A DNA stretch of 64,000 bases, taken from Candidatus Desulfofervidus auxilii (GTDB lineage Bacteria; Desulfobacterota; Desulfofervidia; Desulfofervidales; Desulfofervidaceae). The position numbers and the translations under genes were made by a program. Shown one piece after another: positions 8,704-18,513 of the stretch. The stretch covers positions 19,869 to 83,868 of the forward strand of contig JAJSZS010000010.1 of NCBI GenBank assembly GCA_030262725.1, in the 5' to 3' direction. A model generated the notes under the pieces. The model had not been told where the DNA came from, did no database searches, and saw only the letters and a list, made by a program, of their open reading frames with translations. Numbering within the stretch: the stretch's first letter is position 1; each line of letters starts with the position of its first letter.

Positions 8704-9750
8704 ATGCGGATTGCTCAAGTTGCGCCTCTATATGAAAGTGTCCCTCCAAAATTTTATGGTGGTACTGAAAGGGTGGTGTCTTATCTTACAGAAGAATTGG
8801 TCAAACAAGGACATGAAGTAACCCTTTTTGCCAGTGGTGATTCTGTAACAAAGGCACGTCTTATTTCTCCATGTCCTAAAGCATTGCGATTAAATGATTG
8901 TATGGACAGTTTAGTACATCATATTCTTATGCTTGAACAAGTTTTTCAACATGCTCATGAGTTTGACATTATTCACTTTCATATTGATTATATCCATTTA
9001 CCACTTTTTCGCCGTTGTCTAACACCTTTCCTCTCAACACTTCATGGAAGATTAGATATAAAAGATATTTTCCCACTTTATAGAGAATTTAAAGAGATGC
9101 CTTTTGTCTCTATTTCAAATGCACAGCGTAAACCCCTCTCTTTTATAAATTGGGTAGGCACTGTATATCATGGTCTACCCAAAGATTTATATAAATTTCG
9201 AGCAAGACATGGTAAATATTTAGCTTTTTTAGGAAGAATTTCTCCTGAAAAAAGGGCAGATAGGGCTATAAAGATAGCTGAGATGGCAGGAATGCCTTTG
9301 AAAATTGCAGCAAAAGTAGATAAAGTTGATAAAGAATATTTTGAGATAGTAATAAAGCCTATGTTAAAAAGTTCTTATGTGGAATTTATAGGAGAAATTG
9401 GCGAAAAAGAAAAAAATGAATTTTTAGGAAATGCTTATGCTTTGCTTTTTCCAATTGATTGGCCTGAACCTTTTGGTTTAGTAATGATAGAGGCAATGGC
9501 TTGTGGTACACCAGTTATTGCTTGGCGTTGTGGCTCTATACCAGAGGTTATAGAAGACGGTGTTAATGGCTTTATTGTTGAAAGTTTAGAGGAGGCAGTA
9601 AAAGCAATAGAAAAAGTGAAAAGATTAAGTCGTAGACGTTGTCGTAAAATATTTGAAGAAAGATTTACATCAAGCCGTATGGCAAGGGATTATCTATATC
9701 TTTATGAAAAACTTTTAAGAGAAAAAGAACCATTACTCAAAGCAGTATAA
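8704..9750 (+). CDS. Family 4 glycosyltransferase
   Basis: GT-B fold glycosyltransferase of 348 aa. The N-terminal half has the YGGTERVV phosphate/acceptor loop near residue 20. The C-terminal GT4 domain has LGRISPEKRAD near 178 and the EX7E nucleotide-sugar motif in EPFGLVMIEAMACGTPVIA near 250. A strong AAGGAGGTG site precedes the ATG. The next gene, a glycogen debranching enzyme, starts one base after its stop, so it may act in storage glucan or trehalose metabolism, but donor and acceptor cannot be assigned. Confidence 0.88.
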   Translation: MRIAQVAPLYESVPPKFYGGTERVVSYLTEELVKQGHEVTLFASGDSVTKARLISPCPKALRLNDCMDSLVHHILMLEQVFQHAHEFDIIHFHIDYIHLPLFRRCLTPFLSTLHGRLDIKDIFPLYREFKEMPFVSISNAQRKPLSFINWVGTVYHGLPKDLYKFRARHGKYLAFLGRISPEKRADRAIKIAEMAGMPLKIAAKVDKVDKEYFEIVIKPMLKSSYVEFIGEIGEKEKNEFLGNAYALLFPIDWPEPFGLVMIEAMACGTPVIAWRCGSIPEVIEDGVNGFIVESLEEAVKAIEKVKRLSRRRCRKIFEERFTSSRMARDYLYLYEKLLREKEPLLKAV

Positions 9751-9751
9751 G

Positions 9752-11893
9752 ATGGTTATTGAGCCACATAAGTATTATATACTTGCTAGATCAGGGGAGA
9801 TTGAGCATGGTCTTATTTTAAAACAAGGAGATAGTTTTGCTATTTTCAATCATTATGGAAATATTGAACAGAGCGGTTTAGGTGAGCAAGGTATTTATCA
9901 TAGAGGCACACGTTATATTTCAAGACTTGAATTCTTTATTTGTAATACTAAACCATTTTTTCTAAGCTCAGGCGTGAGAGAAGACAATATACTTCTTACT
10001 GTAGATTTGACTAATCCTGACATTATCATTGATAATAACCTCTTTTTATCTAGAGGAAGTCTACATATATTTCGCTCTAAATTTCTCTTTGAAGGCAGTT
10101 ATTATGAACGTATAAAAATTCAAAATTTTGCTCCTTTTAATATTAACTTACCTATTTTTATTGCATTTGATGCTGATTTTGCCGATATTTTTGAGGTAAG
10201 GGGAGTAAAGAGAAAAAAGAGAGGGGAAAGATTAAAGGCAATTATTAAAGGAGATGCTATTATATTGGGTTATAAAGGTTTAGATGGTGTTTTCCGTCAG
10301 ACAAATATTGCTTTTTATCCTTCACCTTCAGAGATTTTTCCTTCACAAGTAAAATTCCATTTAAATTTAGCACCAAAAGAAACAGCTACTTTATTTTTGA
10401 CTATTAATTGTATAGAAAGTGGTGCTTCTCAAAGTCTTTCTTATGAAGATGCATTATTAAGGACAAAAAAAGTTTTAAAGGAGTTGAGGGAAAGGACTTG
10501 TGTTATTTTTACTTCAAATGAACAATTTAATGCCTGGCTTAATCGTTCTTTTAGTGATATTTTTATGATGCTTACTGAGACACCTTTTGGATTGTATCCT
10601 TATGCTGGCATTCCTTGGTTTAATACTATTTTTGGGAGAGATGGCATTATTACTGCTTTAGAATGCCTTTGGATAAATCCAGATATTGCGAAAGGTGTTT
10701 TAAATTATCTTGCCTACACTCAAGCAAAAGAAGAAATACCAGAAAAGGATGCTCAACCTGGCAAGATTGTTCATGAGATAAGAAAAGGAGAAATGGCAGC
10801 AACAGGAGAGATTCCATTTGATTATTATTACGGCAGTGTTGATACTACTCCTCTTTTTATTATTTTAGCAGGGGCTTATTATGAAAGAACAGGTGATAAA
10901 GAATTTATTAAAAATCTTTGGCCTCATATTGAATTGGCATTAAATTGGATAGATACTTATGGTGATTTGGATAAGGATAGTTTTATTGAATATTTACCTT
11001 CTGTTAATGGACTTGTAAATAAAGGTTGGAAAGATTCCCATGATAGTGTCTTTCATGCTAATGGTAATTTAGCAAAACCACCAATTGCTTTAGTAGAGGT
11101 TCAAGGATATGTCTATTCAGCAAAGAGAAAAGCAGCTTGTTTAGCAAAAATCCTTGGGAAAGAAAAGATGTCCAAAAAGCTTTTAAGAGAAGCAGAATCT
11201 TTAAAAAGAAAATTCAATGATATATTTTGGTGTAATGAGATTAATAGTTATGCACTTGCTTTAGATGGAGATAAATGTCCTTGCAAAGTGAGGACATCAA
11301 ACGCAGGACATGCCCTTTTTAGTGGTATTGCTAAAGAAGGATACGCTAAACGTCTTGTACGCACCCTATTTGAAGATCATCTTTTCTCTGGTTGGGGGAT
11401 TAGGACAGTTTCAAGTCTTGAGCGAGCTTATAATCCTATATCCTATCATAATGGTTCTGTTTGGCCTCATGATAATGCGATTATTGCATATGGTCTGAGC
11501 CGTTATGGTTTTAAAGAAGATGTTTTAAAAATTATAAAAGGATTATTTGAAGCGAGCACATTTTTTGGCTTACATAGATTGCCAGAGCTTTTTTGTGGTT
11601 TCCCACGTAGGACAGACGAAGGGCCAACCCATTATCCAGTAGCATGTAACCCTCAAACCTGGTCCGCAGCTGCTGTCTTTTTCTTACTGCAAGCTTGTTT
11701 AGGCATTGTTTTTGAAGAGAAGAAACTTTGTTTTTATCGCCCTATACTTCCTTCATTTTTAGAAGAAATTTATTTAGAAAATTTAAGAGTTGGAGATAGT
11801 TTTATTCATCTTTATTTGAAAAGATATGAAAATGATGTTGTTATAAATGTTACAAGAAAGAGGAAAGATATTGAAATAATGATTGTGAAATAG
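9752..11893 (+). CDS. Amylo-alpha-1,6-glucosidase (glycogen debranching enzyme)
   Basis: Predicted cytoplasmic enzyme that cleaves alpha-1,6 branches. The 713 aa protein has an N-terminal GDE_N domain (about residues 15-215; GEQGIYHRGTRYISR) and an (alpha/alpha)6-barrel GDE_C domain (about 270-690). Barrel motifs include FGRDGI near 292, DTTPLF near 370 and NGSVWPHDNA near 570. It is downstream of and coupled to the GT4 gene. With glgP at 34023-36581 it would allow full glycogen breakdown, with the ROK kinase trapping free glucose. Confidence 0.92.
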   Translation: MVIEPHKYYILARSGEIEHGLILKQGDSFAIFNHYGNIEQSGLGEQGIYHRGTRYISRLEFFICNTKPFFLSSGVREDNILLTVDLTNPDIIIDNNLFLSRGSLHIFRSKFLFEGSYYERIKIQNFAPFNINLPIFIAFDADFADIFEVRGVKRKKRGERLKAIIKGDAIILGYKGLDGVFRQTNIAFYPSPSEIFPSQVKFHLNLAPKETATLFLTINCIESGASQSLSYEDALLRTKKVLKELRERTCVIFTSNEQFNAWLNRSFSDIFMMLTETPFGLYPYAGIPWFNTIFGRDGIITALECLWINPDIAKGVLNYLAYTQAKEEIPEKDAQPGKIVHEIRKGEMAATGEIPFDYYYGSVDTTPLFIILAGAYYERTGDKEFIKNLWPHIELALNWIDTYGDLDKDSFIEYLPSVNGLVNKGWKDSHDSVFHANGNLAKPPIALVEVQGYVYSAKRKAACLAKILGKEKMSKKLLREAESLKRKFNDIFWCNEINSYALALDGDKCPCKVRTSNAGHALFSGIAKEGYAKRLVRTLFEDHLFSGWGIRTVSSLERAYNPISYHNGSVWPHDNAIIAYGLSRYGFKEDVLKIIKGLFEASTFFGLHRLPELFCGFPRRTDEGPTHYPVACNPQTWSAAAVFFLLQACLGIVFEEKKLCFYRPILPSFLEEIYLENLRVGDSFIHLYLKRYENDVVINVTRKRKDIEIMIVK

Positions 11894-11933
11894 CCTTTAC
11901 TTTTTTAAAAAAAGACTTATATGTAATAAAGCT

Positions 11934-12860
11934 ATGATTGAAGTTATAAATGTCTCCAAATGGTTTGGCGAGAGACAGGCATTAAAAAACATTTCTTTTA
12001 AAGTAGAAAAGGGGGAAATATTAGGATTCCTTGGGCCAAATGGCGCAGGAAAAACAACAACTATGCGTATTTTAACAGGCTTTTTCCCTCCATCAAGTGG
12101 TACAGTAAAGATTGCTGGTGAGGATATAACCAAAAATCCCATTTTTGCAAAACAGAAATTAGGCTATTTACCTGAAAACAATCCACTTTATGATGAAATG
12201 ACGGTGGAAGCTTATCTTAAATTTGTTGCTTCTATAAAAGGGATAAAAGGGAAAAAGCAGAAAATGCAAGTTGAAAAAGTAATAGAAGAATGTGGTATTA
12301 AAGAGGTGAAAAATAGATTAATTAAACGTCTATCTAAAGGTTATAGGCAGCGGGTGGGTCTAGCTCAGGCTTTAGTAAATGATCCAGAAATATTGATTTT
12401 AGATGAGCCTACTATTGGTCTTGACCCAAAACAGATTTATGAGATTAGGCAATTAATCAAACATTTGGCTGGAGAAAAAACAGTTATCTTAAGCACTCAT
12501 ATTTTACCAGAAGTAAGTATGGTTTGTACAAGAGTATTGATTATTAATAAAGGAGAAGTAGTAGCTGAAGACACACCAGATAATCTTACAGCAAAAAGGG
12601 GGCAAATAGAGATTTTGGTAAAGGCACCAGCAGAAGAAATTGAAAATCATTTTAAAAGTATTCCAGAAATTGAAGGAATAGAAGTAAAGAAAGAGAATGA
12701 ATTTACAAGGGCATTTTTGCGCTTTTCACCTCAAATAGAGATGAGACCTTTCATTGTAAAGACAATAGTAGAAAAAGGTTGGGATTTACTTGAGTTAATT
12801 CCAAGAAGAGCTAGTTTAGAAGAAGTATTTGTCCAACTTGTTACAGAAGAGGCTAGTTAA
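11934..12860 (+). CDS. ABC transporter ATPase, GldA-like
   Basis: ATP-binding subunit of an ABC-2 type exporter, 308 aa. Walker A GPNGAGKTT is near residue 33, signature LSKGYRQR near 133 and Walker B ILILDEPTIGLDP near 153, with the switch His in STHIL. The C-terminal 80 residues form the extension typical of GldA/CcmA-like ATPases. The next three genes are the permease, a GldG-like protein and a DUF4340 protein, with junctions of 0, 2 and -4 bases. No Shine-Dalgarno sequence precedes the ATG. A possible -10 (TGTAAT, 11922-11927) lies six bases upstream of the start. Confidence 0.93.
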   Translation: MIEVINVSKWFGERQALKNISFKVEKGEILGFLGPNGAGKTTTMRILTGFFPPSSGTVKIAGEDITKNPIFAKQKLGYLPENNPLYDEMTVEAYLKFVASIKGIKGKKQKMQVEKVIEECGIKEVKNRLIKRLSKGYRQRVGLAQALVNDPEILILDEPTIGLDPKQIYEIRQLIKHLAGEKTVILSTHILPEVSMVCTRVLIINKGEVVAEDTPDNLTAKRGQIEILVKAPAEEIENHFKSIPEIEGIEVKKENEFTRAFLRFSPQIEMRPFIVKTIVEKGWDLLELIPRRASLEEVFVQLVTEEAS

Positions 12861-13625
12861 ATGCGCAATATCTGGATTTTATTGAAAAAGGAATGGTATG
12901 GATATTTTACTTCTCCTATTGTTTATACAGTACTTTTTATCTTTTTACTTTTAAGTGGTTATTTTTTTGCCAGCAATGTTGCCTACTTTAGTCTTATGAG
13001 TATTCAGGCAACACAATGGTGGGGTGGTGAATTTAATTTGGTTGAATGGGTAATAGAACCTCTTTTGGGAAATATGAGTATTGTTTTACTTTTGCTTTTA
13101 CCTCTTTTAACCATGCGTCTTTTTGCTGAAGAGAGGCGTCATGGAACAATGGAATTGCTTTTAAGCTATCCAATAAGTGATATTGAATTGATTTTGGGGA
13201 AGTTTTTAGGATGTATAAGTGTTTATATCCTTATGCTTATTTTAACTTTTATATATCCATTGCTTTTATTTTGGGTAGGACGTTCTGACTTAGGACCATT
13301 TTTTACAGGCTATCTTGGTTTATTACTTATGGGTAGTGCCTTTATTGCTTTGGGTGTTTTTATTTCAAGCCTTACAGAGAATCAAATAATAGCAGCTGCT
13401 CTTACTTTTGGTCTTTTGCTTTTATTTTGGATTATTAATTGGGCAGCCTATCTTACCGAACCACCTCTTTCTAAAATTTTTGAAGGCGTTTCTTTAATTA
13501 CCCATTTTCGCAATTTTACAAAAGGCATTATTGATACAGCAGATATTGTGTTTTATTTAACATTTATCCTATTTGGTCTTTTTCTCACACTACGTTCTTT
13601 AGAAATACATCGGAAGCGGAGCTAA
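12861..13625 (+). CDS. ABC-2 type permease, GldF-like
   Basis: Integral membrane subunit of 254 aa with about six hydrophobic helices. It begins with the RNIWILLKKEWYGYFTSPI element seen in GldF-type permeases, and has the MRLFAEERRHGTMELLLSYPI motif near residue 85, a cytoplasmic coupling segment. It starts on the base after the ATPase stop. It forms the membrane pore with the ATPase; the GldG-like and DUF4340 proteins are likely partners. The exported substrate is unknown. Confidence 0.9.
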   Translation: MRNIWILLKKEWYGYFTSPIVYTVLFIFLLLSGYFFASNVAYFSLMSIQATQWWGGEFNLVEWVIEPLLGNMSIVLLLLLPLLTMRLFAEERRHGTMELLLSYPISDIELILGKFLGCISVYILMLILTFIYPLLLFWVGRSDLGPFFTGYLGLLLMGSAFIALGVFISSLTENQIIAAALTFGLLLLFWIINWAAYLTEPPLSKIFEGVSLITHFRNFTKGIIDTADIVFYLTFILFGLFLTLRSLEIHRKRS

Positions 13626-13627
13626 AT

Positions 13628-14959
13628 ATGAGACGTGTTTATTATCTTCAATCTTTGATTTTTATTTTTATCTTTCTTGGCATCCTTATAATGGCCAATC
13701 TATTTGCTCAGCAATATCATCTTCGTTTTGATTTAACAAAAGAAAAACGCTATACACTTTCCCCTCAGACAGTAAATGTTTTAAAGAATTTAAAAACAAA
13801 AGTAAAAGTAATAGGTTTTTTTTCTTCTGGTAGTGAAAGGGAGAAAGCAAAAGATTTATTAGAACAGTATCGTTATCATTCAAGAAAGTTTAATTATACA
13901 TTTATTGATCCTGACCGTCATCCTCTTGAAGCAAAAAAATATAATGTTACTCGATATAATACAATTGTTGTTGAAAGCGGAGAAAAAAGAGAACAGATTT
14001 ATGAAATTACTGAGGAGAAGCTTACAAATGCTATAGTTCGTGTGACAAGACCAGAGAGAAAGGTCATTTATTTCCTCAAAGGACATGGAGAATATGATAT
14101 TGATAATAGAGGGAAGATTGGTTATAGCCGTTTAAAGACAGCTTTAACTGATAAAGGTTATATTGTAAAATCTTTATTGTTGGCAAAAGAAGCAGAGATA
14201 CCAAAAGATGCAAAATTGCTTGTAATAGCTGGTCCAAATAAGCCACTTTTGTCAGCTGAGATAAAAGTAATAAAAGATTACATTGATAGAGGTGGACAAG
14301 TACTATTTTTACTTAATCCAGAAACAGGCGAAGAATTAAAAGATTTATTAAAAGAAAAGGGAATAATTCTTGATGATGATATGATTGTAGATAAGATGAG
14401 CAGACTTTTTGGAGGGGATTATCTTATTCCTGTTATAATTAAATATAATAAAAATCATCCAGTTACAAAGGATTTTAATCTTGTATGTTTTTTACCACTT
14501 GCTCGTTCTATAAAGATAAAAAAAGATTTGCCAAAGGAGATAAAGGCAGAAATACTTGCTTGGACAAGTGAAAATGCTTGGGGAGAAACAGATTTAAAGG
14601 CTCTTAAAGCAGGTAAGGCTCTTTTTGATAGAAAGGATATAAAAGGACCAGTACCAGTAGCAGTAGCAAGTTGGAAAGAAGGGGAAAATGGATTTAGAAT
14701 TGCTGTAATAGGTGATGCTGATTTTTTAAGCAACAGTTATTTTCAAGCTTCTGGTAATGGTGATTTTGGTCTAAATTTGATTTCCTGGCTTACAGAAGAA
14801 GAGAATTTAATTGCTATTCCACCAAAAGAAATAAAAAGTACTCCACTTGTCCTTTCTCATTCTCAGGGCAAAGTTATTTTTTATTTACCAGTAGTAGTAT
14901 GGCCATTGCTTATGCTTATTGTAGGTATTGTGGTTTATTTTAGGAGGCGCAAATTATGA
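13628..14959 (+). CDS. GldG-like ABC-associated membrane protein
   Basis: 443 aa protein with one helix at each end (about residues 7-28 and 418-437) and a large, probably periplasmic, domain between. The start of that domain, HLRFDLTKEKRYTLSPQTVNVL, is the typical GldG signature. A later segment, VIAGPNKPLLSAEIKVIKDY, resembles the DUF4350/glutamine-amidotransferase-like fold of this family. GldG was named for Bacteroidetes gliding, but the gene set is widespread and its role outside gliding is unknown. The DUF4340 gene overlaps it by four bases. Confidence 0.85.
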   Translation: MRRVYYLQSLIFIFIFLGILIMANLFAQQYHLRFDLTKEKRYTLSPQTVNVLKNLKTKVKVIGFFSSGSEREKAKDLLEQYRYHSRKFNYTFIDPDRHPLEAKKYNVTRYNTIVVESGEKREQIYEITEEKLTNAIVRVTRPERKVIYFLKGHGEYDIDNRGKIGYSRLKTALTDKGYIVKSLLLAKEAEIPKDAKLLVIAGPNKPLLSAEIKVIKDYIDRGGQVLFLLNPETGEELKDLLKEKGIILDDDMIVDKMSRLFGGDYLIPVIIKYNKNHPVTKDFNLVCFLPLARSIKIKKDLPKEIKAEILAWTSENAWGETDLKALKAGKALFDRKDIKGPVPVAVASWKEGENGFRIAVIGDADFLSNSYFQASGNGDFGLNLISWLTEEENLIAIPPKEIKSTPLVLSHSQGKVIFYLPVVVWPLLMLIVGIVVYFRRRKL

Positions 14960-16212
14960 GTTGGCGCAAACTTGCTCTTTATGCTTTTTTCCTCCTCATG
15001 ATGATTATTTTTTATCAATATCAAAAAGCAAGATTAGCCAAGATTAAAGAAAGGCAAGAGAAAGAAAAACAGATATGCAAATTAAAAACAGAAGATGTTT
15101 TTTCAATTAAATTAAAAAATAAATATGGTAATTTTGAAATTAAAAAAGAAAATGAAAGATGGCGACTAAAACAGCCAGTAGATGATTGGGCAGATAAATT
15201 TACTATACAGGGGATTTTAGATACTATAACAAAAGCAAAAGCAGAACGTACCATAACACCAGTGCCAGACAAGCTTCTTCCATATGGTTTAGATAAACCT
15301 CGTATAGAAATAAATTTGATGGCAAAAAAAGCCAGTTTTAATCTTTTCCTTGGTAGTGATACACCAGATGCTACTAAGGTTTATGCTTTGACATCTAAAA
15401 AAAAGGCTATTTATCTTTTACCAAGCTCTTTAGTATTTTCTTTGAATAAAGATTTAGATGATTTAAGGGACAAACGTATTTTAGATTTTGATCCTATAAA
15501 AGTAATTAAAGTTAATATTAAAACTAGTGAAAAAAATATTCTTTTAGAAAAGGAAAACAATCAATGGTATTTAAAAATGCCATTTAAAGCAAAGGCTGAT
15601 AAGGATGAAGTAGAAGATGTGCTTTATCGCTTACAAACAGAAAGAGCAAAAGGATTTGAGGAAAAAATAAAAATTAAGTCAGAATTGGAAATTGAAATTT
15701 CAGAAAAAGAAAAGAATCATTGGTTAAAACTTTTTAAAGAAAAAGATAAAATTTTAGCTAAAAGCAGTTATAGACCTGTAGTTATGATTTTAAGAAAAGA
15801 ATTATGGGATGAGCTTACAAAAACACCAGAGACTTTCAAAGATAGACATTTCATTAAATTTGATCAGGAAAAAGTTAAAAAAGTAGAAATTGTTTATGCA
15901 GGGAAAAAATTAAAGGCAATAAAAAAAGAAAATAAATGGGCTATTGAGCCAAAAAAAATGGCAGAAGATTATGAAATTGATTTTTTGATTAGTGATTTAT
16001 TGAATTTAAAATATCTTCCAAAAAAAATTGAAAAGCCAAAAGAATTTCCCTTATCAAAAGCTGAAGTTAAACTTTGGGATAATAAAAAAATAATACTTTC
16101 ACTTAAATGTTTTGAAGATAAGGCATGTATTTGGGTGGAATATAAAGATAAATTTTATGCTGTTGATAAAAAATTTCTTGAAAGCTTTCCTCATAAAATG
16201 AGAGAGGGATAA
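14956..16212 (+). CDS. DUF4340 domain-containing membrane-anchored protein
   Basis: 418 aa, very Lys-rich, with an N-terminal signal anchor (about residues 6-20) and a long exported region. That region contains two repeats of the DUF4340 pattern: W.L..P....AD, then a DKRILDFD-type segment near residue 170 and DRHFIKFD near 295. DUF4340 proteins usually travel with GldA/F/G-type ABC genes, as here. Function is unknown; a periplasmic accessory of the exporter is the simplest reading. Confidence 0.82.
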   Translation: MSWRKLALYAFFLLMMIIFYQYQKARLAKIKERQEKEKQICKLKTEDVFSIKLKNKYGNFEIKKENERWRLKQPVDDWADKFTIQGILDTITKAKAERTITPVPDKLLPYGLDKPRIEINLMAKKASFNLFLGSDTPDATKVYALTSKKKAIYLLPSSLVFSLNKDLDDLRDKRILDFDPIKVIKVNIKTSEKNILLEKENNQWYLKMPFKAKADKDEVEDVLYRLQTERAKGFEEKIKIKSELEIEISEKEKNHWLKLFKEKDKILAKSSYRPVVMILRKELWDELTKTPETFKDRHFIKFDQEKVKKVEIVYAGKKLKAIKKENKWAIEPKKMAEDYEIDFLISDLLNLKYLPKKIEKPKEFPLSKAEVKLWDNKKIILSLKCFEDKACIWVEYKDKFYAVDKKFLESFPHKMREG

Positions 16213-16241
16213 TTGCTTTCATAAAAAAATAGAGCTAAAAT
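16213..16241 (+). promoter_or_regulatory. Promoter of the rpoZ operon
   Basis: TTGCTT at 16213-16218, a 17-base spacer and TAAAAT at 16236-16241. Predicted start near 16248 leaves a short leader with the AGGAGGTG ribosome site. Confidence 0.65.
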
Positions 16242-16273
16242 AAAATTTTCTAATTAAATAAGGAGGTGGTGTT

Positions 16274-16468
16274 ATGGCACGAGTTACAATAGAAGATTGC
16301 TTAAAACAAGTGGACAATCGCTTTGCCCTTGTTCACATGGCTGTAAAAAGGGTATTACAATTGAGGGAAGGGGCAAAGCCACTTATAGAATGTAATAATA
16401 AAGAGATTGTTGTTGCACTTAGAGAGATTGCTGCAGGCAAGGTGATTAAAAAAGAAAAAAATGAGTAA
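16274..16468 (+). CDS. rpoZ: RNA polymerase omega subunit
   Basis: Small subunit that helps assemble and stabilise RNA polymerase. The 64 aa protein shows the conserved omega pattern [10 protein letters not shown], then [13 protein letters not shown] near residue 17 and a [16 protein letters not shown] segment near 42. A strong AGGAGGTG site lies seven bases before the ATG. It opens an operon with a hypothetical gene, dnaJ, moaC and hisD, and overlaps the next gene by eight bases. Confidence 0.94.
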   Translation: MARVTIEDCLKQVDNRFALVHMAVKRVLQLREGAKPLIECNNKEIVVALREIAAGKVIKKEKNE

Positions 16469-16910
16469 AAAAATATTTTCTTGTTTAAAAAAAAGAGATT
16501 ATTTAAATGCTAAAGTATTTGATCGAGAAGAATGTGTTAGATATGGAGAATGGTTTAAATCACAAGGTTTTTTAAGTGATGCTATAGATTTTTTTGCTAA
16601 AGCAGAAGCTAAGGAAAAATTAAAAGAGCTTATTCCTCAAATTATTTCAGAAGGTGATGTATTTTTGTTTAAAAAGATTTATCAAGCTTTAAAAGAAAAA
16701 CCTCAAAAGGAAGTTTGGGAAAAAATTGGAGAAAATGCTTTAAAACTTGGGAAAATGAATTTTGCTTTAAAGGCATTTCAGGAGATAGATAATAAAGAGA
16801 AGATAAAAGAAATAGAAGAGACTGTGCAAGCACAGGGGCTTTATATTGCTTCTCAGCTAAGTTTGCCCTTTCTTAAACCAGAGAATAAGAAGTTAAAAAA
16901 GAAAAAATGA
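16461..16910 (+). CDS. Hypothetical protein, TPR-like helical, between rpoZ and dnaJ
   Basis: 149 aa, soluble, with no signal or membrane segment. It is helical throughout, with repeats resembling tetratricopeptide units ([43 protein letters not shown]) and a very basic KKLKKKK tail. I do not recognise a named family. It overlaps rpoZ by eight bases and dnaJ by four (ATGA), so it is surely translated with them. A role as a chaperone or ribosome-associated helper is only a guess from context. Confidence 0.75.
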   Translation: MSKKIFSCLKKRDYLNAKVFDREECVRYGEWFKSQGFLSDAIDFFAKAEAKEKLKELIPQIISEGDVFLFKKIYQALKEKPQKEVWEKIGENALKLGKMNFALKAFQEIDNKEKIKEIEETVQAQGLYIASQLSLPFLKPENKKLKKKK

Positions 16911-18031
16911 AAAAGGACTATTACGAAATTCTTGGTGTACCTAGGAACGCAACAGAAGAGGAGATTAAGCGGGCATATAGAAGATTAGCCTTTAAATATC
17001 ATCCAGATAGAAATCCCGGAGATAAAGAAGCTGAAGAAAAATTTAAAGAAATATCAGAAGCTTATGATGTATTACGTGATCCAGAAAAAAGGGCTATTTA
17101 TGACCGTTATGGACATGCTGGTTTAGACAGTCATGGAGTAGGTCCCACCTTTAGAGATTTTGATGATATTTTTAGCACATTTAGTGAAATATTTGATGAA
17201 TTTTTTGGTTTTAGACCAAGCAGACATAAGGTACCAGAAACAGGAGCAGATATTCGTTATGATTTAGAAATCACTTTAGAAGAAGCAGTATTTGGTGTAG
17301 AAAAGGAAATCAGTATACCAAAAAAGACTGTTTGTCCCTTTTGTGATGGTTCAGGGATTCAACCTGGTTATCAGCCTCAGGTCTGTGATTTATGTCATGG
17401 ACGTGGGCAAGTTTATCAGACTCATGGTTTTTTAAAAATAGGCACTACATGCCCCCGTTGTGGTGGAGAAGGTTATTTGATTCTTAATCCATGTAAAAAT
17501 TGTGGTGGAACAGGTTGGGTAAAAGGGAGAAAAAATATTAAATTAAGAATCCCTCCAGGTGTAGATTCTGGAACAAGATTACGTGTAGAAGGTGAAGGAG
17601 AGCCAGGTCTTCATGGTGGTCCACCTGGTGATTTATATGTAGTTATCCATGTTAAATCGCATCCTTTTTTTACAAGAAAAGGCGATGATATTCTCTGTGA
17701 AGTACCTATTTCTTTTGTGCAAGCTGCATTAGGAGATGAGATAGAAGTACCTACCTTAAAGGGAACTCAAAAATTAAAAATTCCTCCAGGCACACAACCT
17801 GGTCATATTTTTCGTTTAAAACATATGGGTGTACCTCATTTGGGTAGAAGAGGAGAAGGGGATCAGCTTATACGTATTGTTGTAAAGGTACCTACTGATC
17901 TCACACAACGTCAGATAGAGATTTTAAAAGAATTTGAAGCTATAGAACAGGAGAAAAAGTCTTCTCCTTATAAGAATTTCTGGAACAAGATGAAAGAGTA
18001 TCTTAAAACAAAATTTCATAAAAAAGAATGA
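16907..18031 (+). CDS. dnaJ: DnaJ (Hsp40) co-chaperone
   Basis: Stimulates DnaK ATPase and delivers unfolded clients. The 374 aa protein has the J domain with HPD at about residues 32-34. It has an unusually Gly-poor, Phe/Asp-rich linker (about 75-105), then a zinc domain with four CxxCxGxG repeats (about 140-205) and C-terminal substrate domains. No dnaK or grpE is adjacent, and no CIRCE element is seen upstream. It is coupled to its neighbours by ATGA overlaps. Confidence 0.97.
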   Translation: MKKDYYEILGVPRNATEEEIKRAYRRLAFKYHPDRNPGDKEAEEKFKEISEAYDVLRDPEKRAIYDRYGHAGLDSHGVGPTFRDFDDIFSTFSEIFDEFFGFRPSRHKVPETGADIRYDLEITLEEAVFGVEKEISIPKKTVCPFCDGSGIQPGYQPQVCDLCHGRGQVYQTHGFLKIGTTCPRCGGEGYLILNPCKNCGGTGWVKGRKNIKLRIPPGVDSGTRLRVEGEGEPGLHGGPPGDLYVVIHVKSHPFFTRKGDDILCEVPISFVQAALGDEIEVPTLKGTQKLKIPPGTQPGHIFRLKHMGVPHLGRRGEGDQLIRIVVKVPTDLTQRQIEILKEFEAIEQEKKSSPYKNFWNKMKEYLKTKFHKKE

Positions 18032-18513
18032 AACTCACTCATCTTTCTTCAAAAGGTGAAGTGCATATGGTAGATGTTGGTAAAAAAGAAGAAACAGCTC
18101 GTTTTGCTATTGCTCGTGGGCGGATTATTATGCGTCCAGAGACTCTTAAACTCATTATGGCTGGAGAGATGAAAAAGGGAGATGTTTTTAATACAGCTAA
18201 GATTGCTGGCATTTTAGCAGCAAAAAAAACAGCTGAAATAATACCTCTTTGTCATCCCTTAAATATTACCCATATAGATATCCAATTTATACCTTTGCCA
18301 GATGAAAATGCCATTGAAATAGAAAGTAAAATAAGTATTGTTGGTCGTACTGGAGTAGAAATGGAGGCATTAACTGCTGTAGCTATAGCTGCCCTTACTA
18401 TTTATGATATGAGCAAGGCAGTAGATAAAGAGATGCGCATTACAGATATTCGATTGATACAAAAAAGTGGTGGTCGCAGTGGTAATTATATTTGTTCTGA
18501 GCAAACAAAATGA
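18028..18513 (+). CDS. moaC: Cyclic pyranopterin monophosphate synthase
   Basis: Molybdenum cofactor synthesis, second half of the first stage, converting the MoaA product to cPMP. The 161 aa protein is full length, with the conserved CHPLNIT motif near residue 73 and [20 protein letters not shown] near 111, where the last Asp-Met-Ser-Lys contains catalytic residues. It overlaps dnaJ and hisD by four bases each. No other moa gene is in the window. Confidence 0.97.
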   Translation: MKLTHLSSKGEVHMVDVGKKEETARFAIARGRIIMRPETLKLIMAGEMKKGDVFNTAKIAGILAAKKTAEIIPLCHPLNITHIDIQFIPLPDENAIEIESKISIVGRTGVEMEALTAVAIAALTIYDMSKAVDKEMRITDIRLIQKSGGRSGNYICSEQTK

